The notes under the pieces were generated by a model. That model was not told where the DNA came from. It ran no database searches and saw only the letters and a list, made by a program, of their open reading frames with translations. Shown piece by piece: positions 11,701 to 21,631 of a DNA stretch of 64,000 nt; position 1 is the stretch's first letter; each line of letters begins with the position of its first letter. Origin of the DNA: Tubulanus polymorphus. Taxonomy: Eukaryota; Nemertea; Palaeonemertea; Tubulaniformes; Tubulanidae. Made by a program: the position numbers and the translations under genes. The stretch spans positions 15,179,263 through 15,243,262 of the forward strand of contig NC_134028.1 of NCBI RefSeq assembly GCF_964204645.1, in the 5' to 3' direction.

Positions 11701-12308
11701 GGGACTTACAACTTCTCTACGTCTCGATGGCCTATCGTTCCGCCCGGCACGCCACTACAGAAGCGTCACCAAACTACCTGATGCTTCTGAGGGAGATCGA
11801 TCTACCCCTAGATCTGATCGTCGGACTCCCTCCGAAAGATCGGTATCCTTCCGTCAGCGACTACACGGCCAGCGTACGAACCCGAATAACAACGGCACAC
11901 AGAGATGCCCGCAAGGCGCTCCTGAAGAACACATCGCGACAGAAGGCACTATACGACCAAAAACGTCACGGGAAGCCGTACAACGCCAGCGACCGGGTTT
12001 GGCTCTATCAGCCCAAATTGACCGACGGAAATCCTAATCGCAAACTCCAGTTGAACTGGACTGGGCCGTATACAGTAATGGAACGACTCTCAGATGCCCT
12101 ATATGAGGTGCGGGACAAGCTGTCCAGCGCTCCTAAGATCGTTCATTTTGACCGACTTAAGCCGTATTTAGGGGTGCAATACCGATCTCTACTGAACGTC
12201 GAGCCCGTAACAGACAAACTGACGATGACAGAAGATACAGAGAGTAGACGCAAAACCAGCGGCCGTACCTGCCCGAAACGTCAACGCCCAGAATACATCT
12301 ACTTGTAG
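8787..12308 (+). CDS. pol: Pol: protease remnant, reverse transcriptase, RNase H, integrase
   Basis: An open frame of 1173 residues, without an ATG start. Domain order: the last part of an aspartic protease (ILGMDFL, the DTG active site is missing); reverse transcriptase with FCVDYRRLN, the conserved PFG block, catalytic YLDDIL, and FLGHVVSAAGI; RNase H with DCDASAFAIGG, RELLAV and RTDHSALRWL; integrase with an HHCC zinc finger (LHSGRVGGHQG … CEVC), the DDE core VAVDIMGP, HSDQGSNFQ and MVERFNRS, and a C-terminal GPY/F module (LNWTGPYTV). In the reverse transcriptase, PFGMSGAFERLM is about three residues shorter than the family's usual PFG..NAPATF.RLM. That short in-frame loss may matter. Otherwise the frame is intact from RT to the stop. 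Confidence 0.93.
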   Translation: MTFGQRKFRMSVVVAGIGEDGILGMDFLKRTNSFLDVGNSLLICENEEIVLYPKRSIEPEAEFLVRTLDSVEIPPRHQATIPITVSGSQGIPMLGVVEGTTRYEGGDLAIARTLIDTTTGDTASCLRVMNLGVEPIVLPGSTVLGRLTAVSTIRAMDSNEENTCPDDEDPKTSVPDHVQQLYETSIEHLNPTEATRFAELLTKHSNAFSKTDEDLGQTDLVQHEVNTGDHAPIRQPPRLPPLSKRKETEDLVHDMHRRGLIERSRSPWSSPIVLVTKKDGSTRFCVDYRRLNDVTTIESVAIPNINRSLECLGGAMWFSTRDLNSGYWQVGLSETAKEKSAFSTQSGLWQFTVLPFGMSGAFERLMEMVLVGLQWEVCLIYLDDILIFSSTVDEMLERLDLVLTKLEEAGLKLKPRKCSLFQQSVAFLGHVVSAAGIQTDPSKIECIQTWPTPSNVREVRSFLGLATYYRRFVPGFAKIASSLHHLTAKDQRFVWTEEHESAFRNLKDRLTSAPILAYPSATDPYVLDCDASAFAIGGVVSQVQEGEEKPIAYGSRTLNRAEQNYCVTRRELLAVVYFVKYYKHFLTGQNFLIRTDHSALRWLMSLKEPEGQIARWLESLSSFHFQIEHRKGTHHGNADGLSRIPCRQYDKIGYLHVVQHGGFDSEDDSTDTKLQVACSPQHRHIRVTNPTFGEIPEPWDLTELKTAQFEDEDLMWLIELQREGKSRPQWQDVAPKSNQAKRYWSEWDLLQIKDGILFRECRPHRGGFSQLVVPPPLRRIVFDQLHSGRVGGHQGIEKTLSKLQRRYFWPEMRDDIDLWVKQCEVCPRKKPPPKRYLAELQSYNVGSPMERVAVDIMGPLQETTAGNQYIIVIMDYLTKWVECYAVPDIEAKTVADKLVTEFFSRFGVPRELHSDQGSNFQSHLFREICTLLGIHQTRCSPYRPQSDGMVERFNRSLKAMLSLTTTDDPFDWDLQLLYVSMAYRSARHATTEASPNYLMLLREIDLPLDLIVGLPPKDRYPSVSDYTASVRTRITTAHRDARKALLKNTSRQKALYDQKRHGKPYNASDRVWLYQPKLTDGNPNRKLQLNWTGPYTVMERLSDALYEVRDKLSSAPKIVHFDRLKPYLGVQYRSLLNVEPVTDKLTMTEDTESRRKTSGRTCPKRQRPEYIYL

Positions 12309-12368
12309 GCGTTGTCTACTGTTTAAAACAGCAAAGTAATCAATCGCTCTTTGTTCTTTTATTTTTAG

Positions 12369-13623
12369 GTCGTCAAATTTCAAATGTCGTGGTTGTCGGG
12401 ACCATTTCCGTTCAGTGGAGAACCTGATGCGCCATGAAACTAAATGCGAAGCGGTGACGCACGAAGGCGTAAAATACGAATGTAAGAAGTGCGGCAGAAT
12501 CAGTGACCGGGGCGACACACTACGACGCCACGCCAGACGTCACCATGGCACTTCTCAGTGCGTAATAAAGATCGCGGAGGAGGGGTGGGACCAGCCGCCT
12601 GAGATCAGCATTGAGTGCGCAGGGGACAAGAGAAAGGTGGAGTTGACCGGTGCGGTGCGTGAAGAGAAGAGAAGGAAGAAAAAGGTAGAGAGGAAGGAAG
12701 AAGGTGTAACAGCAGAGATTAAGAAGAAAGAAGAGAGGAAGGAAGAAGGTGTAACGACCGAGATTAAGCAGAAAGAGAAGAGGAAGGGTGAAGGTGCGAC
12801 GACACAGAATAAGAAGATAGAAGAGAGAGAAAAAGAAGGAGAGACTGAAAGCAAAGAGAAGGAGGAAAGCGTAGCGAACGAAGAGAGAGGAGCCGGAGAT
12901 GGAACAGAATGGACCAAGAGAATAGAAGACGACTTGACAGCGGCAGACACTACAACCGTTGAAATCACCCCTGACGGCAGCTCGAACGTCGGCAAACCAG
13001 GAGATATCGCGTCTGCAAAACCCGGAAGAAGTTTGGCCGAAAGAATAAGTTATGGAAGAAGGAGAAAACTTATGATAAAAAGGAGCCTGGAACTTAGTCG
13101 GCGCGCGAGGGAAAGAGATGAGTTGGAAAAGAAGAAGAGATCGGAAGAGGCGCGCAAGGCGGCAGTAGAACAGCGGAGGAGGGTGGAAGAGGAGGCAAGG
13201 GAGAAGAGAGAGACAGAGAGAAAGAGGCTGGAAGAGAAACGGAGAGAAGAAGTACAGCGTTTGGAGAAAGGACCGAGAGAGCCGGAGAACGTACCCGCGT
13301 ATTCGCCAGAGATACTCGGCTCGAAATTTCAGGATTGGTGGGGGAACCAGACCCCAACATACGTGCCGACCACGATCGAAAAGCCGATACCGAAGGCCGA
13401 TATCCCGGCCCCTATACAGCCGGCGATACTCAGTTCGGACGAGCCGCGGCCGGTGAAAGAGAACAGATGCAACCCAGAATCGAGAAGGGTGCTCGCGCAT
13501 GTACACCCGACCGTCCATGGCCGCCCGGCTACTATCCGGGAAGTTCCGGGAGTGCCCGTTCGATGCCCGTTTTGCCAAAAGATGGCCCGCGCTTCGGGGA
13601 TTTCCTGGACGCCACCAGCATGA
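12369..13623 (+). CDS. third ORF: tandem zinc fingers plus long charged coiled coil
   Basis: The frame is open from a strong splice acceptor (TTTTATTTTTAG, AG at 12367-12368). Finger 1 is C-x2-C-x12-H-x3-C (CRGCRDHFRSVENLM…) and finger 2 is C-x2-C-x12-H-x3-H (CKKCGRISDRGDTLRRH). A Lys/Glu-rich region with imperfect 15-17-residue repeats (ERKEEGVT) and a long coiled coil follow, then a CPFC pair near the end. The first in-frame ATG (12427) lies inside finger 1, so the complete finger needs translation from a spliced message. It sits in the env position but has no signal peptide or membrane segment. Near 13570-13600 the likely third finger appears to continue in another frame, so the C-terminus is probably frameshifted. 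Function unknown; nucleic-acid binding is inferred. Confidence 0.65.
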
Positions 13624-13736
13624 AGTTCATTGCAGCCGTTTTCGGAAGTTCACGTCCATCCACTCGAGACAGGGGACATGATTATTTTCGGGTTCGACGA
13701 TGCGCCGATCGACTGCATAGCGTGTGTACTGGAAGA

Positions 13737-13870
13737 ACGATGAGCGTCAGTCATCGTCAAAACGTCGAATGATTGTCCGTCCGCGAGTAATTCGAATGTC
13801 CGTCTATTTAGAATATTACGATGAGCGTCAGTCATCGCCGAAACGTCGAACGATTGTCCGTCCGCGAGAA
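13737..13870 (+). repeat. 81-bp tandem duplication with small hairpins
   Basis: The block GATGAGCGTCAGTCATCG followed by (A)AACGTCGAA and ATTGTCCGTCCGCGAG occurs at about 13739 and again at about 13820. Each unit contains GATGA, a short GCG/CGC stem and GAAACGTC (AAAACGTC in the first). This is a degenerate hammerhead-like order. It lies just upstream of the polypurine tract. Confidence 0.55.
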
Positions 13871-13895
13871 ATTCGATTTTTCACGCGGGGCGCGT

Positions 13896-13911
13896 GAAAG
13901 CTGGGAGGGGG
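13896..13911 (+). other. polypurine tract
   Basis: GAAAGCTGGGAGGGGG, purine-rich apart from one CT, ends three bases before the 3' LTR. This is the expected plus-strand primer site. Confidence 0.7.
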
Positions 13912-13914
13912 TGA

Positions 13915-15295
13915 TGTAGCGAAACTAGCGGATTTCGCCGTACATTAGCGCTAAATTTAAAATCACCTTCTCCCGGATTTCACCGCTCTGCTCCTATCTT
14001 ATAATATATTATCCTGTTAATGTCTTTTAACTGTATTTATTCGGCGAGACCGTGTTGTATCATTTTATAAATGTCCGTGTTTTGTAATTGGGTCGATGTT
14101 TCGCGACCGGTTGTTCCGGGTCCGCGTTTATTCATTTTAACCCTTCTGGTTGAATTGGATTTGTAATTATTACTTATATCTTCCGAGTGCGGGGTTCGAA
14201 CCCTTTCAACTCATTGATTACTTTAAGAACATTTATCGCTCCTGTATATCATAATATTACCTTTGTGATGATATTTTAAACTATTCTTTGTATCTCTCGT
14301 GTCCGCCGTGACCTTTTGCAGCTGGCGTGCGGTTGCCCGGCTCCGCTCTCATTGTCGCTGGAACTCAGCCAACCTCGAAGTCACGTGGCACGCGTAACCA
14401 ATCACGCGTGTCCGGGCTTTTGTTCCAGCCAATGAGAGCGCGGCGGGGACAATCGCGGGCTATAAAAGGCACGCGGAGCGCGAGATTCAAGAACAAACCG
14501 TTCACTCGGACTGTCCGTGCAACTTAAAGCTTGCAAGCGCCGCAGAAAACGTTACGTAATTCTTGTATTGACTGCACATACCAGTAATTATATATAGTGT
14601 AAGAACCTGCCCGTCCGTGTCCCCGTGTCCACATGCGGGCACCCGGACCGCTCTAATTAGTTGTAAATAGTATTTGCCGTTATTGATGTTCAGGGTCGGC
14701 GTTGTCCCCGGCGGACATGGTTGTTCCCCCTGACGCCGTGTTTGTCCCGGACTCCGCGTTGTCCGGGCGGGAGCCCTTTTGTATATAGTAACCGTGTTCG
14801 GAATGACCGACTGTGTAATTGTAAATAGTGTTTGGAAATTAATTCGAGGCTTGCATCGGATTTCGGGCGTTTATAGCTGCAAATAAATATATATTCGTTA
14901 GTAATTCAAAATTAGCATCGGGCCGTTTCTTTGAGTTATCGTGGACTTGATCGGAGTGAGGAAGAGAGTCAGAGGCAAGTAGTCTAACTTGTAGAACACG
15001 AGGAATCCGGTCAGCTGAGGAGAGGCCGGAGTCACGCTACCGACATTTTGTCCGGCAGAGAATTCCAGCTGAATTACTCGCCTCCAAGAGGAGGACGAGC
15101 GGACCCGGACGTACCCACCAACGGTGAAGAGGCACGAAGAGATAGGGGGCGCCCCGAAAGGATACGGGCCGTGTGTGAGGCCTAAGTTGGGTGGAGGCGG
15201 GACAAGCACAGCTGCGCAGGAGTTGCTTGTCCCCCGCGAAATCCAAATATTACTGAGAAGCTATTTTGGTTACCGTGTCCACGGAATCCGTTACA
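13915..15295 (+). repeat. 3' LTR
   Basis: 1381 bp, near-identical to 6253-7648, followed by the ACGG target duplication at 15296-15299. Confidence 0.93.
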
Positions 15296-15299
15296 ACGG

Positions 15300-16655
15300 T
15301 CACGGACGGTTTTTCGTCGAAACTTGCGGGCCGCGTCGCGCGGGTAGTTTGAATACGTGAATGAACGATAAAAAATGATTTTGTGTAATTTTCAGAATAT
15401 TTACAAAGAATATTCACAATATATTGTCAAACAAATTTTATTTTTAGTTCGTATTCCTCCGTAGAAACCGATTGGAAGACTGGATTCGAATCCCACAAAA
15501 AGCACAGTCCCTTAGCAACGGGTCGAATTTTTTAGAATAACAAGCGCGCCGGTTTCACAGCATCACTAAGGGTCGAGTCCCGGAGGATAACGCGCGCGCG
15601 CGGTCCGCGTGTTACAAAATGACCGACCCGCCCCACACACAAGAACTGAATAATTAACTAAAAATTTTGCCAATCCTTGGGAGTAAAATGCCGTTCGTTT
15701 TTTAACATATCGTATCTTTTTTTTACTCCCGTTTTTCAAACGTTATTCCCCTTTTCCGTTTCGAATAAAATTCGCTATGAAAGTAATAATCCGTATTTAA
15801 AATACCGTTGTTCCATTAATTCCGTACCCATGCAACCCGTTGATATACTTAAGAACAAATCTTTAGTGTAAAACATATGAAACTATTGAAGCCATGAGAT
15901 TTAATGTAGGAATCTGACGTTTTTTTAACTACTGAAAATTTTATTCTCGTGTAATCCATAAAACAATAGTCTCTTAATATGTAATCAACATTCCAAAACT
16001 CCCACGTTGTTTTTTGCAGAAAATGATTTTTAAAAATTTAATCACGGGTCCCTTAATTCGCCCGAAGAACTATCATAATTTGGGGTGATAATTTTCTTTG
16101 GTCACGCCACCGGGTGCCTTCCTTCGACAAAACCTTCATATTTTACAATGTAGAACTAGTGGGAACAAATTGCTTGTGTAAAACATATAAAACTGTTAAA
16201 GCCGTTCGTAGAACATATCTGACGATACAGAAAGATTTATTGTCGTATGAAAGATAAAACAAACAAGGCTTTCAATTTGTAATCAACACTCCCAAAGCAT
16301 GTTTTTTTTTTCGCAAATATTCCTTTTCTATATTTGATCACGGCGAATCTTCACTCATAGATCTTCGATCTTTTGGGTGATTTTCTTTGGCCACAGACCA
16401 CGCCGAACACAGGTGCCCCCGCGAAACCTATGTTTTTTTACAATGTAGAATTCCATATGAGTTGGGAAGGGCACTCGCCTCTTTTTATTTATTCATTAAA
16501 ACTTAAGACTGGCTGTGCGCTTCATCAAGTTTCGACTTAGACATATTATTACTGTAATTAAGAATTTATTGGTTCAAGTCCAGTATAGCGTGGAATAGTT
16601 CCCCGCTCAAAGATACATTTTTAGAAAAGGAGTAATTCGGCTACGTACTTTTCAA
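15300..16655. repeat. non-coding; diverged ~310-bp tandem repeat
   Basis: No gene is visible. Two diverged units start at 15868 and 16178 (GTAAAACATAT…), each with AATCTGACG, TGTAATCAACA, a TTTTCTTTGG block and TACAATGTAGAA in the same order. A short B-box-like GGATTCGAATCC near 15482 has no cloverleaf around it. Confidence 0.45.
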
Positions 16656-16713
16656 GACAAACCGACAAACCGACAAACCGACGAACCGACGAACCGACGA
16701 ACCGACAAACCGA
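16656..16713. repeat. 8-bp tandem repeat (ACCGACAA/ACCGACGA)
   Basis: About seven head-to-tail copies of ACCGACAA or ACCGACGA directly left of the minisatellite. Confidence 0.8.
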
Positions 16714-16721
16714 CATACTCC

Positions 16722-17220
16722 CTCGATCCAGCCACGGGTAATCCACGGAAAAACCCTGTACCTCGATCCTAGCCACATTATATAAGGGTAATCCACAGAA
16801 CCACGCAGCCCCTCGATCGCCACATTATATAAGGGTAATCCACGCAACCACGCAGCCTCTCGATCCCAGCCACTTTATATAAGGGTAATCCACGCAACCA
16901 CGCAGCCCCTCGATCCTAGCCACTTTATATGAGGGAAATCGGCGGGTAATCCACGCATATACCCAGCCCCTCGATCCTAGCCACTTTATATGAGGGTAAT
17001 CGGCGGGTAATCCACGCATATACCCAGCCCCTCGATCCCAGCCACTTTATATAAGGGTAATTCATGCACCACACAGCCCCTCGATCCCAGCCAATTTATA
17101 CAAGGGTAATCCAGGTACATACCCAGCCCCTCGATCCCAGCCACTTAACATAAGGGTAATCCACGCATACACGCAGCCCCTCGATCCCAGCCACTTTATA
17201 TAAGGGTAATCCACGAAAAT
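16722..17220. repeat. ~50-bp minisatellite
   Basis: Roughly nine copies of a unit built around CCTCGATCCCAGCCACTTTA, TATAAGGGTAATCCACGCA and ACCACGCAG. Copies are 47-62 bp; two carry an 11-bp insertion (CGGCGGGTAAT). Minus-strand open frames here are repeat artefacts. Confidence 0.85.
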
Positions 17221-17846
17221 GCTTACTGGAAACTTGAAACGACGGATTTTCATTGAAATGCAGTTGGCTGACATGAAAACTGATACCTACTTCCGGGGGT
17301 CTGGAAAATTAAACGTCCTCAAAAGTGATGAAATACAAATGGATAGCTTAGGCTTAGTGCAGTGAAATCGGATAGCTGCATTAGCCAGCCCCAGCTTTTT
17401 CAGACAATGAACCCACAATGTAAGCAGCACACTGAGACGATTTGGCCCGGACCAAATTGGCACTAATGAAATTTGGCCTTCTAATTAGAGAGTGCCTTCA
17501 CACATAAAGCTGGTCGGGCAAAAGTTGCTGGTGTGATAGAAGTTATATAGGCCTAAAGCATCCGCTGGTGATTTTTCTGTAACAACCCGATCCTCAGTAT
17601 CAAATTCCACAAACCACAGTACATAGGCAAAGCAGGAATTAGCCTAGGTTGCCGGTAGCGGTGCAAGAATTCTCACTTGGCAATCCTTATTTCACAAGTC
17701 CACAGCCCCTACTCTGACTTAAATTGCTAGCATAGGTCTATTGCAATTAAACTGCTTAGGATATGCTATGTTTTATCGGAAATTTCAAATTGGATGATGT
17801 ATGATAATGTAGGTGATTGAACATAATCTATTCACGATCAATATAG
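17221..17846. other. probable USP gene intron or 5' region
   Basis: No coding signal is recognised. The stretch is non-repetitive, with frequent TAGGCC/GGCCTA words. Confidence 0.3.
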
Positions 17847-19310
17847 GCTGTAGATCTGCTGACATAACAAGCACGCTTGAAAATCTCTGCAAAGTCCTTC
17901 GAAGTCGGGTTGATGAGGAATTCATCAATCCTTTAGGAATGAAGAGCTATTTGAAAAGTGAGTATAATGAGACTTATGATGAGTCAAGTCAACAGACCTT
18001 AGGGAACATCCATATTTAGTACGTAGGCAAAAATCTGCCAATTTTTAGATCCCCGGCCTCCCCCTTTGAACGCAGCTGTACTTCTCGCTTATTTATGATA
18101 GTGCCTAATGGTTTTATTTCTTACAGTATTATGATTACAGTATTTGATGGAATCATCTGGTTTTCAAGAAAAAGATTTGAAATAGGCCTACCATTTTAAG
18201 AATTTATAAATCCTCGCAATTGAATTATTCAATTTTTTACTTTTGTAGCTTAAAAGGTAAGCAATATGTGTAAAAAGCTCATGTACGTTTCATATAGGCT
18301 ACATAACCTCTTCACTGTTGTAATTCTTCACATCATCCTCAAGTTTTCTTTTGCTTTATTTCTGTTTTCTAATTTTCCTGTTTATTTTATTTTACATTTA
18401 TGGTGCAATAGATAACTTTTTGCTTTTGCTTTTTTAATCTTATCACTGGCTTTTAGGTACAGCCTGCTGAAATGCCTTCATTTGAAAATTCAATATGCAG
18501 TCGACCCCCATAAACAGCTCACTTATATAAGTGATTTTGTACCTGTGGAATAACGGGGAGGGGGGCTTATTTTGACTAGTTTTAAGATGAAATACAGATT
18601 CTCAGAAAAACTGGAATTAGGTGGGGGGGGGGGGGCAGTTTATAGGTGTTGACTGTAGACTTAAGTACCGTATCAAATGCCTTGTAATCAAGATATTTAC
18701 TTTCTGTGAAGGAGAAATTCTGATGGGTAATGAATTCAAATTCCAATTATTTTCAAGCTGGAGGAGCACAATAAAATGGATTTTGCTTTGGTTTAGATTA
18801 AGGTTTCAATGCAGCAGTTCAGCAAGATGCGCATGAATATTTCGTTCGTCTGATGAGTACAATGGAGAAGGAAGATACAAGGTATTCTATAAAAAAATCT
18901 GATTCTTAGTTAGGTCTTGCCATAATGTTACCTGGGCAGTTTACCAGTAATTTATGACCGTAACTATTATTGGTGACAATTGCATAGTAGTACCACATAT
19001 ATTCATCTTATTTCCTCAAGCTAAATGTGCAATATTATTGAACTAGGTAACAAAGTGGTAGTACTATGTTCTTTCTCATTAGATACTTCTTATATCGTAT
19101 ACTGTATTATACAAATAAATTGTATTTCTGGTGTACCGTAAGATTCACATTTCTGATATGATTGGATGCTATGTCATGAATAAGCTTCCAAGTTTTTAGA
19201 GACATGTATCTTGCCTCAACCAATCTTTCATTGTTGAATTTTTTTGTCATTCTATAGCTCGAACTTCAAGAAAATTGTAAATTTCTTCCATGGCTCACTT
19301 AAAACACAGA
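17847..19310 (+). CDS. ubiquitin-specific protease, three catalytic-domain exons
   Basis: Exons 17847-17957 (or from 17854), 18803-18881 and 19258-19310 join in phases 1 and 2 with standard borders (AAAA/GTGAGT, ATTAAG/GTTTC, ACAAG/GTATT, CTATAG/CTCG, CAGA/GTAAGT). Exon 1 has a STLENLCKVLRSR-type helix and an INPLGMKSYLK segment. Exon 2 holds the family signature VQQDAHEYFVRLMSTME. Exon 3 has NFFHGSLKTQ, matching the F-x-G-x-L-x-(S/T)-Q block. Together these are the part of a USP (peptidase C19) domain between the Cys box and the finger subdomain. USPs remove ubiquitin from proteins. The Cys box and His box are not in the window, and I cannot name the subfamily. The gene continues at 38331 beyond an inserted Polinton. 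Confidence 0.7.
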
Positions 19311-19928
19311 GTAAGTTGTATTTGTTTTGTTTGTTTCATTTGGAATAATGGAGGAGAGATCTGCCATACCGAGGCCTATAATGAAAGGGAGCATCTCAAA
19401 ATTTCAATAGTTACGTCAATTAGAATAACTGTCTAATTGGTTTTAACCTCCCCCCGTCTAATTGAGTGGAACTGGCATTTAAAGATAAACAGACTTTGAC
19501 TGTTAGCACAAAATCATTTAAGTGATTTAATCTTGAATATAATACCAAAAGGTGAATTCTATGAAACCAGGTTAAATAGTTTTCAGGACCATGTTTCACA
19601 GTTGAAACAGGTAAAATTAGTCAATTGTTTCATAAATAAAAAGAATATCTTCTAAAAAACATAAATGATAGAAAAGAAATTATCAAACATAGACATGGGA
19701 AAGTGTAGCTAAAAGATATGCTTCAGCCCAAAAACTGGCCCGGTCAGATTCAAGATCTGGCAAAAGATCCGGTCAGATTCAAGATCTTGTTCGCCAAAAT
19801 CAGATTTTTTACACGTTTTTGAAATTTTCGAAGGAAGTTTGAAGATGCTTCTATTAAATATCTTGATCTTTTGTATATGTATGGTTTGCTAGCCTAATTT
19901 TCATTGCAATTTGTGATGGGTAAGTAAT
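19311..19928. other. intron 3 of USP gene, left of Polinton
   Basis: Non-coding. It contains a short duplicated phrase near 19742-19790 (CCGGTCAGATTCAAGATCT and a copy about 30 bases on). It ends at the Polinton terminus. Confidence 0.4.
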
Positions 19929-20383
19929 AGGGATAATAGGCTTTCAGGCCAAAGGTCGAACGGTCGAGCTCGTTAAAAATGAAAAACATGAGAATAATAA
20001 CAATTTCTACTTGAATTACTCGCGAAACTCATAAAAATGAAAAATAAATTCTCACACACTCGAATTTATTTTTCATTTTTATGAGTTTCACTCCTAATTC
20101 AAGTAGAAATTGTAATTATTGTCATGTTTTTCATTTTTTACTCACCCGCCCGTTCAACCTTTAACCTGAAAGCCTATTATCCCTATTACTCTTAAAATAT
20201 TCATATATATGAATAAAATATAAATGAATAACTTCTAAAATCAATTTTAATAAAAAATTTAGTATTAAAATGGAAGCAAATAAGTACTACTGTCCAACAT
20301 GTAATATCAATATAGATAAATCCCAAAAAGCAAGACACAATAAAACTAAAACACATTTAGAGAATAAATTGAAACTAGAATAT
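19929..20383 (+). repeat. left terminal inverted repeat with internal fold-back
   Basis: 455 bp repeated inverted at 36905-37359. The outer 256 bp (19929-20184) are themselves a palindrome: AGGGATAATAGGCTTTCAGG at the outside returns as CCTGAAAGCCTATTATCCCT at 20165-20184, with the centre near 20055. The inner 199 bp include the start of the polymerase-type zinc-finger coding sequence. Confidence 0.92.
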
Positions 20384-20521
20384 TTACAGTTATATTCAGA
20401 ACAGTTAACAAAGGCAAAGAAATTTATTGATCAATGGAACAATGATCCAAATAATGAACAATACGTTGAGGAATTTGATATCAAGGATCCGATGTTTATA
20501 CTAGAACATGATTCTATTTGA
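20270..20521 (+). CDS. chimeric short ORF: polymerase zinc finger plus HNH tail
   Basis: 83 residues. The first 37 or so are the N-terminal zinc finger of the polymerase gene (YYCPTCNINIDK … ARHNKTKTH), present because the terminal repeat extends into that gene. The rest (AKKFIDQWNNDPNNEQYVE) resembles the C-terminal tail of the HNH endonuclease at 21632-22297 (VKKFIELWNNDPNNEQYVE). It is therefore a fusion made at the inner edge of the repeat. Whether it is expressed is unknown. Confidence 0.5.
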   Translation: MEANKYYCPTCNINIDKSQKARHNKTKTHLENKLKLEYLQLYSEQLTKAKKFIDQWNNDPNNEQYVEEFDIKDPMFILEHDSI

Positions 20522-21631
20522 ACCTATATACATTCCATGTACAGAGCTATAGAATAAACCCACAGCTGTTACAGCCGTTACTATGACGCCGAGACATTAT
20601 GACTCATAATATTACAAACGTGCAGAGAACACTCTAGAACCGGAACCAGATATCGTGGCAAGAAATGAACATACGCTGTAACATTGTGCTCAGGATATTC
20701 TATCTCTCGAAACGAAATTAGGAGTTTATAGTTTACAATTATAAATCTAAATGTAAGTACTGTTTGTTGTAGTTATTAGGGCTATTAAATATGAAACATT
20801 TAGATATATTTAAGAGTATTTAGTATATCTTTTAGATGGCTAGAGTTGCCGCTAATATCTTTTAGATTAATAAAACGCCATACGCATCAAAAAGTGATAG
20901 AGAAACTCAAGATACTCTTTCTGACTGAGGAATCAACAGCAATGGATATCAAACCAATAGAATCGCCAAAAGATCAACGAAGAAACTATATAAGAATTTC
21001 AAAAACATTAAGACTCCAATGATTAAGTTTAACATTTGTTGATGTAGTTAAATATTTACCAGCAATTGAAAAAATGTTTGTAATTATAAATTGTATTCAT
21101 AGAAATGAAATGATGTATTGAAAGAAACGGCCGAACAACTTGTATAATGTATTGTGTAAATCTGATTGGCGAATTTTTATGTTCGGTCTTTTCTATTCAG
21201 AATGAATATATAATTAGGATTAGCGCATGCGCATTGATCAAAAGCGCGCACGAATGCGCGGTTTGCTCAGTGGTATGATTCAGATATTTCATGTTCGGTC
21301 GTTTCTATTTACATAATGAATATATAATTATGATTAACGCATGCGCATTGAGCAAAACCGGGCCTGAATGCGCGGTTTGCTCAGTTGTATGATTTAGATA
21401 TTTCATGTCGGTTGTTTCTATTTACATAATGAATATATAATTAGGATTAACGCATGCGCATTAAGCAAAAGCGCGCATGAATGCGCGGTTTGCTCAGTGG
21501 TATGATTTAGATATCAGGGAATCGAAACAACTTATCAAAAGCAGCGAGGAATGAAAAAGGATGACGTTGGTCGAAGAAATGGAAGAGGATTCTAAAATAT
21601 TAACCAATTTAGTAAAAAATACGTATTATAA
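20522..21631. other. decayed segment with 114-bp tandem repeat
   Basis: No intact gene. A frame across about 20550-20745 reads like a broken coding remnant (phrases such as ENTLEPEPDIVARNEHTL separated by stops). At 21165-21515 a unit of about 114 bp occurs three times, each with CGCATGCGCATT and GAATGCGCGGTTTGCTCAGT. Its GC-rich palindromic core stands out in AT-rich surroundings. Confidence 0.5.

Larger units (their letters stand above)
6253..15295 (+). mobile_element. Ty3/gypsy LTR retrotransposon with extra zinc-finger ORF
   Basis: A structurally complete element: 5' LTR 6253-7648, tRNA-Leu primer site 7655-7669, gag 7943-8746, pol 8787-12308, third ORF 12369-13623, polypurine tract about 13896-13911, and 3' LTR 13915-15295. 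Both LTRs start TGTAGCG and end CGTTACA, and the element is flanked by ACGG at 6249-6252 and 15296-15299. The LTRs differ by a few substitutions and short indels only, so insertion is recent. Pol order (reverse transcriptase, RNase H, integrase) is Ty3/gypsy type. Base composition is clearly more GC-rich than the Polintons. Confidence 0.92.

Noticed and set aside
12369-13623. Envelope gene for the gypsy element's third ORF
   Set aside because: No signal peptide, membrane segment or cleavage site; it is a zinc-finger/coiled-coil protein.
16641-17274. Several minus-strand open frames of 60-70 codons
   Set aside because: They are translations of the 50-bp minisatellite and repeat the same phrases; no protein family.
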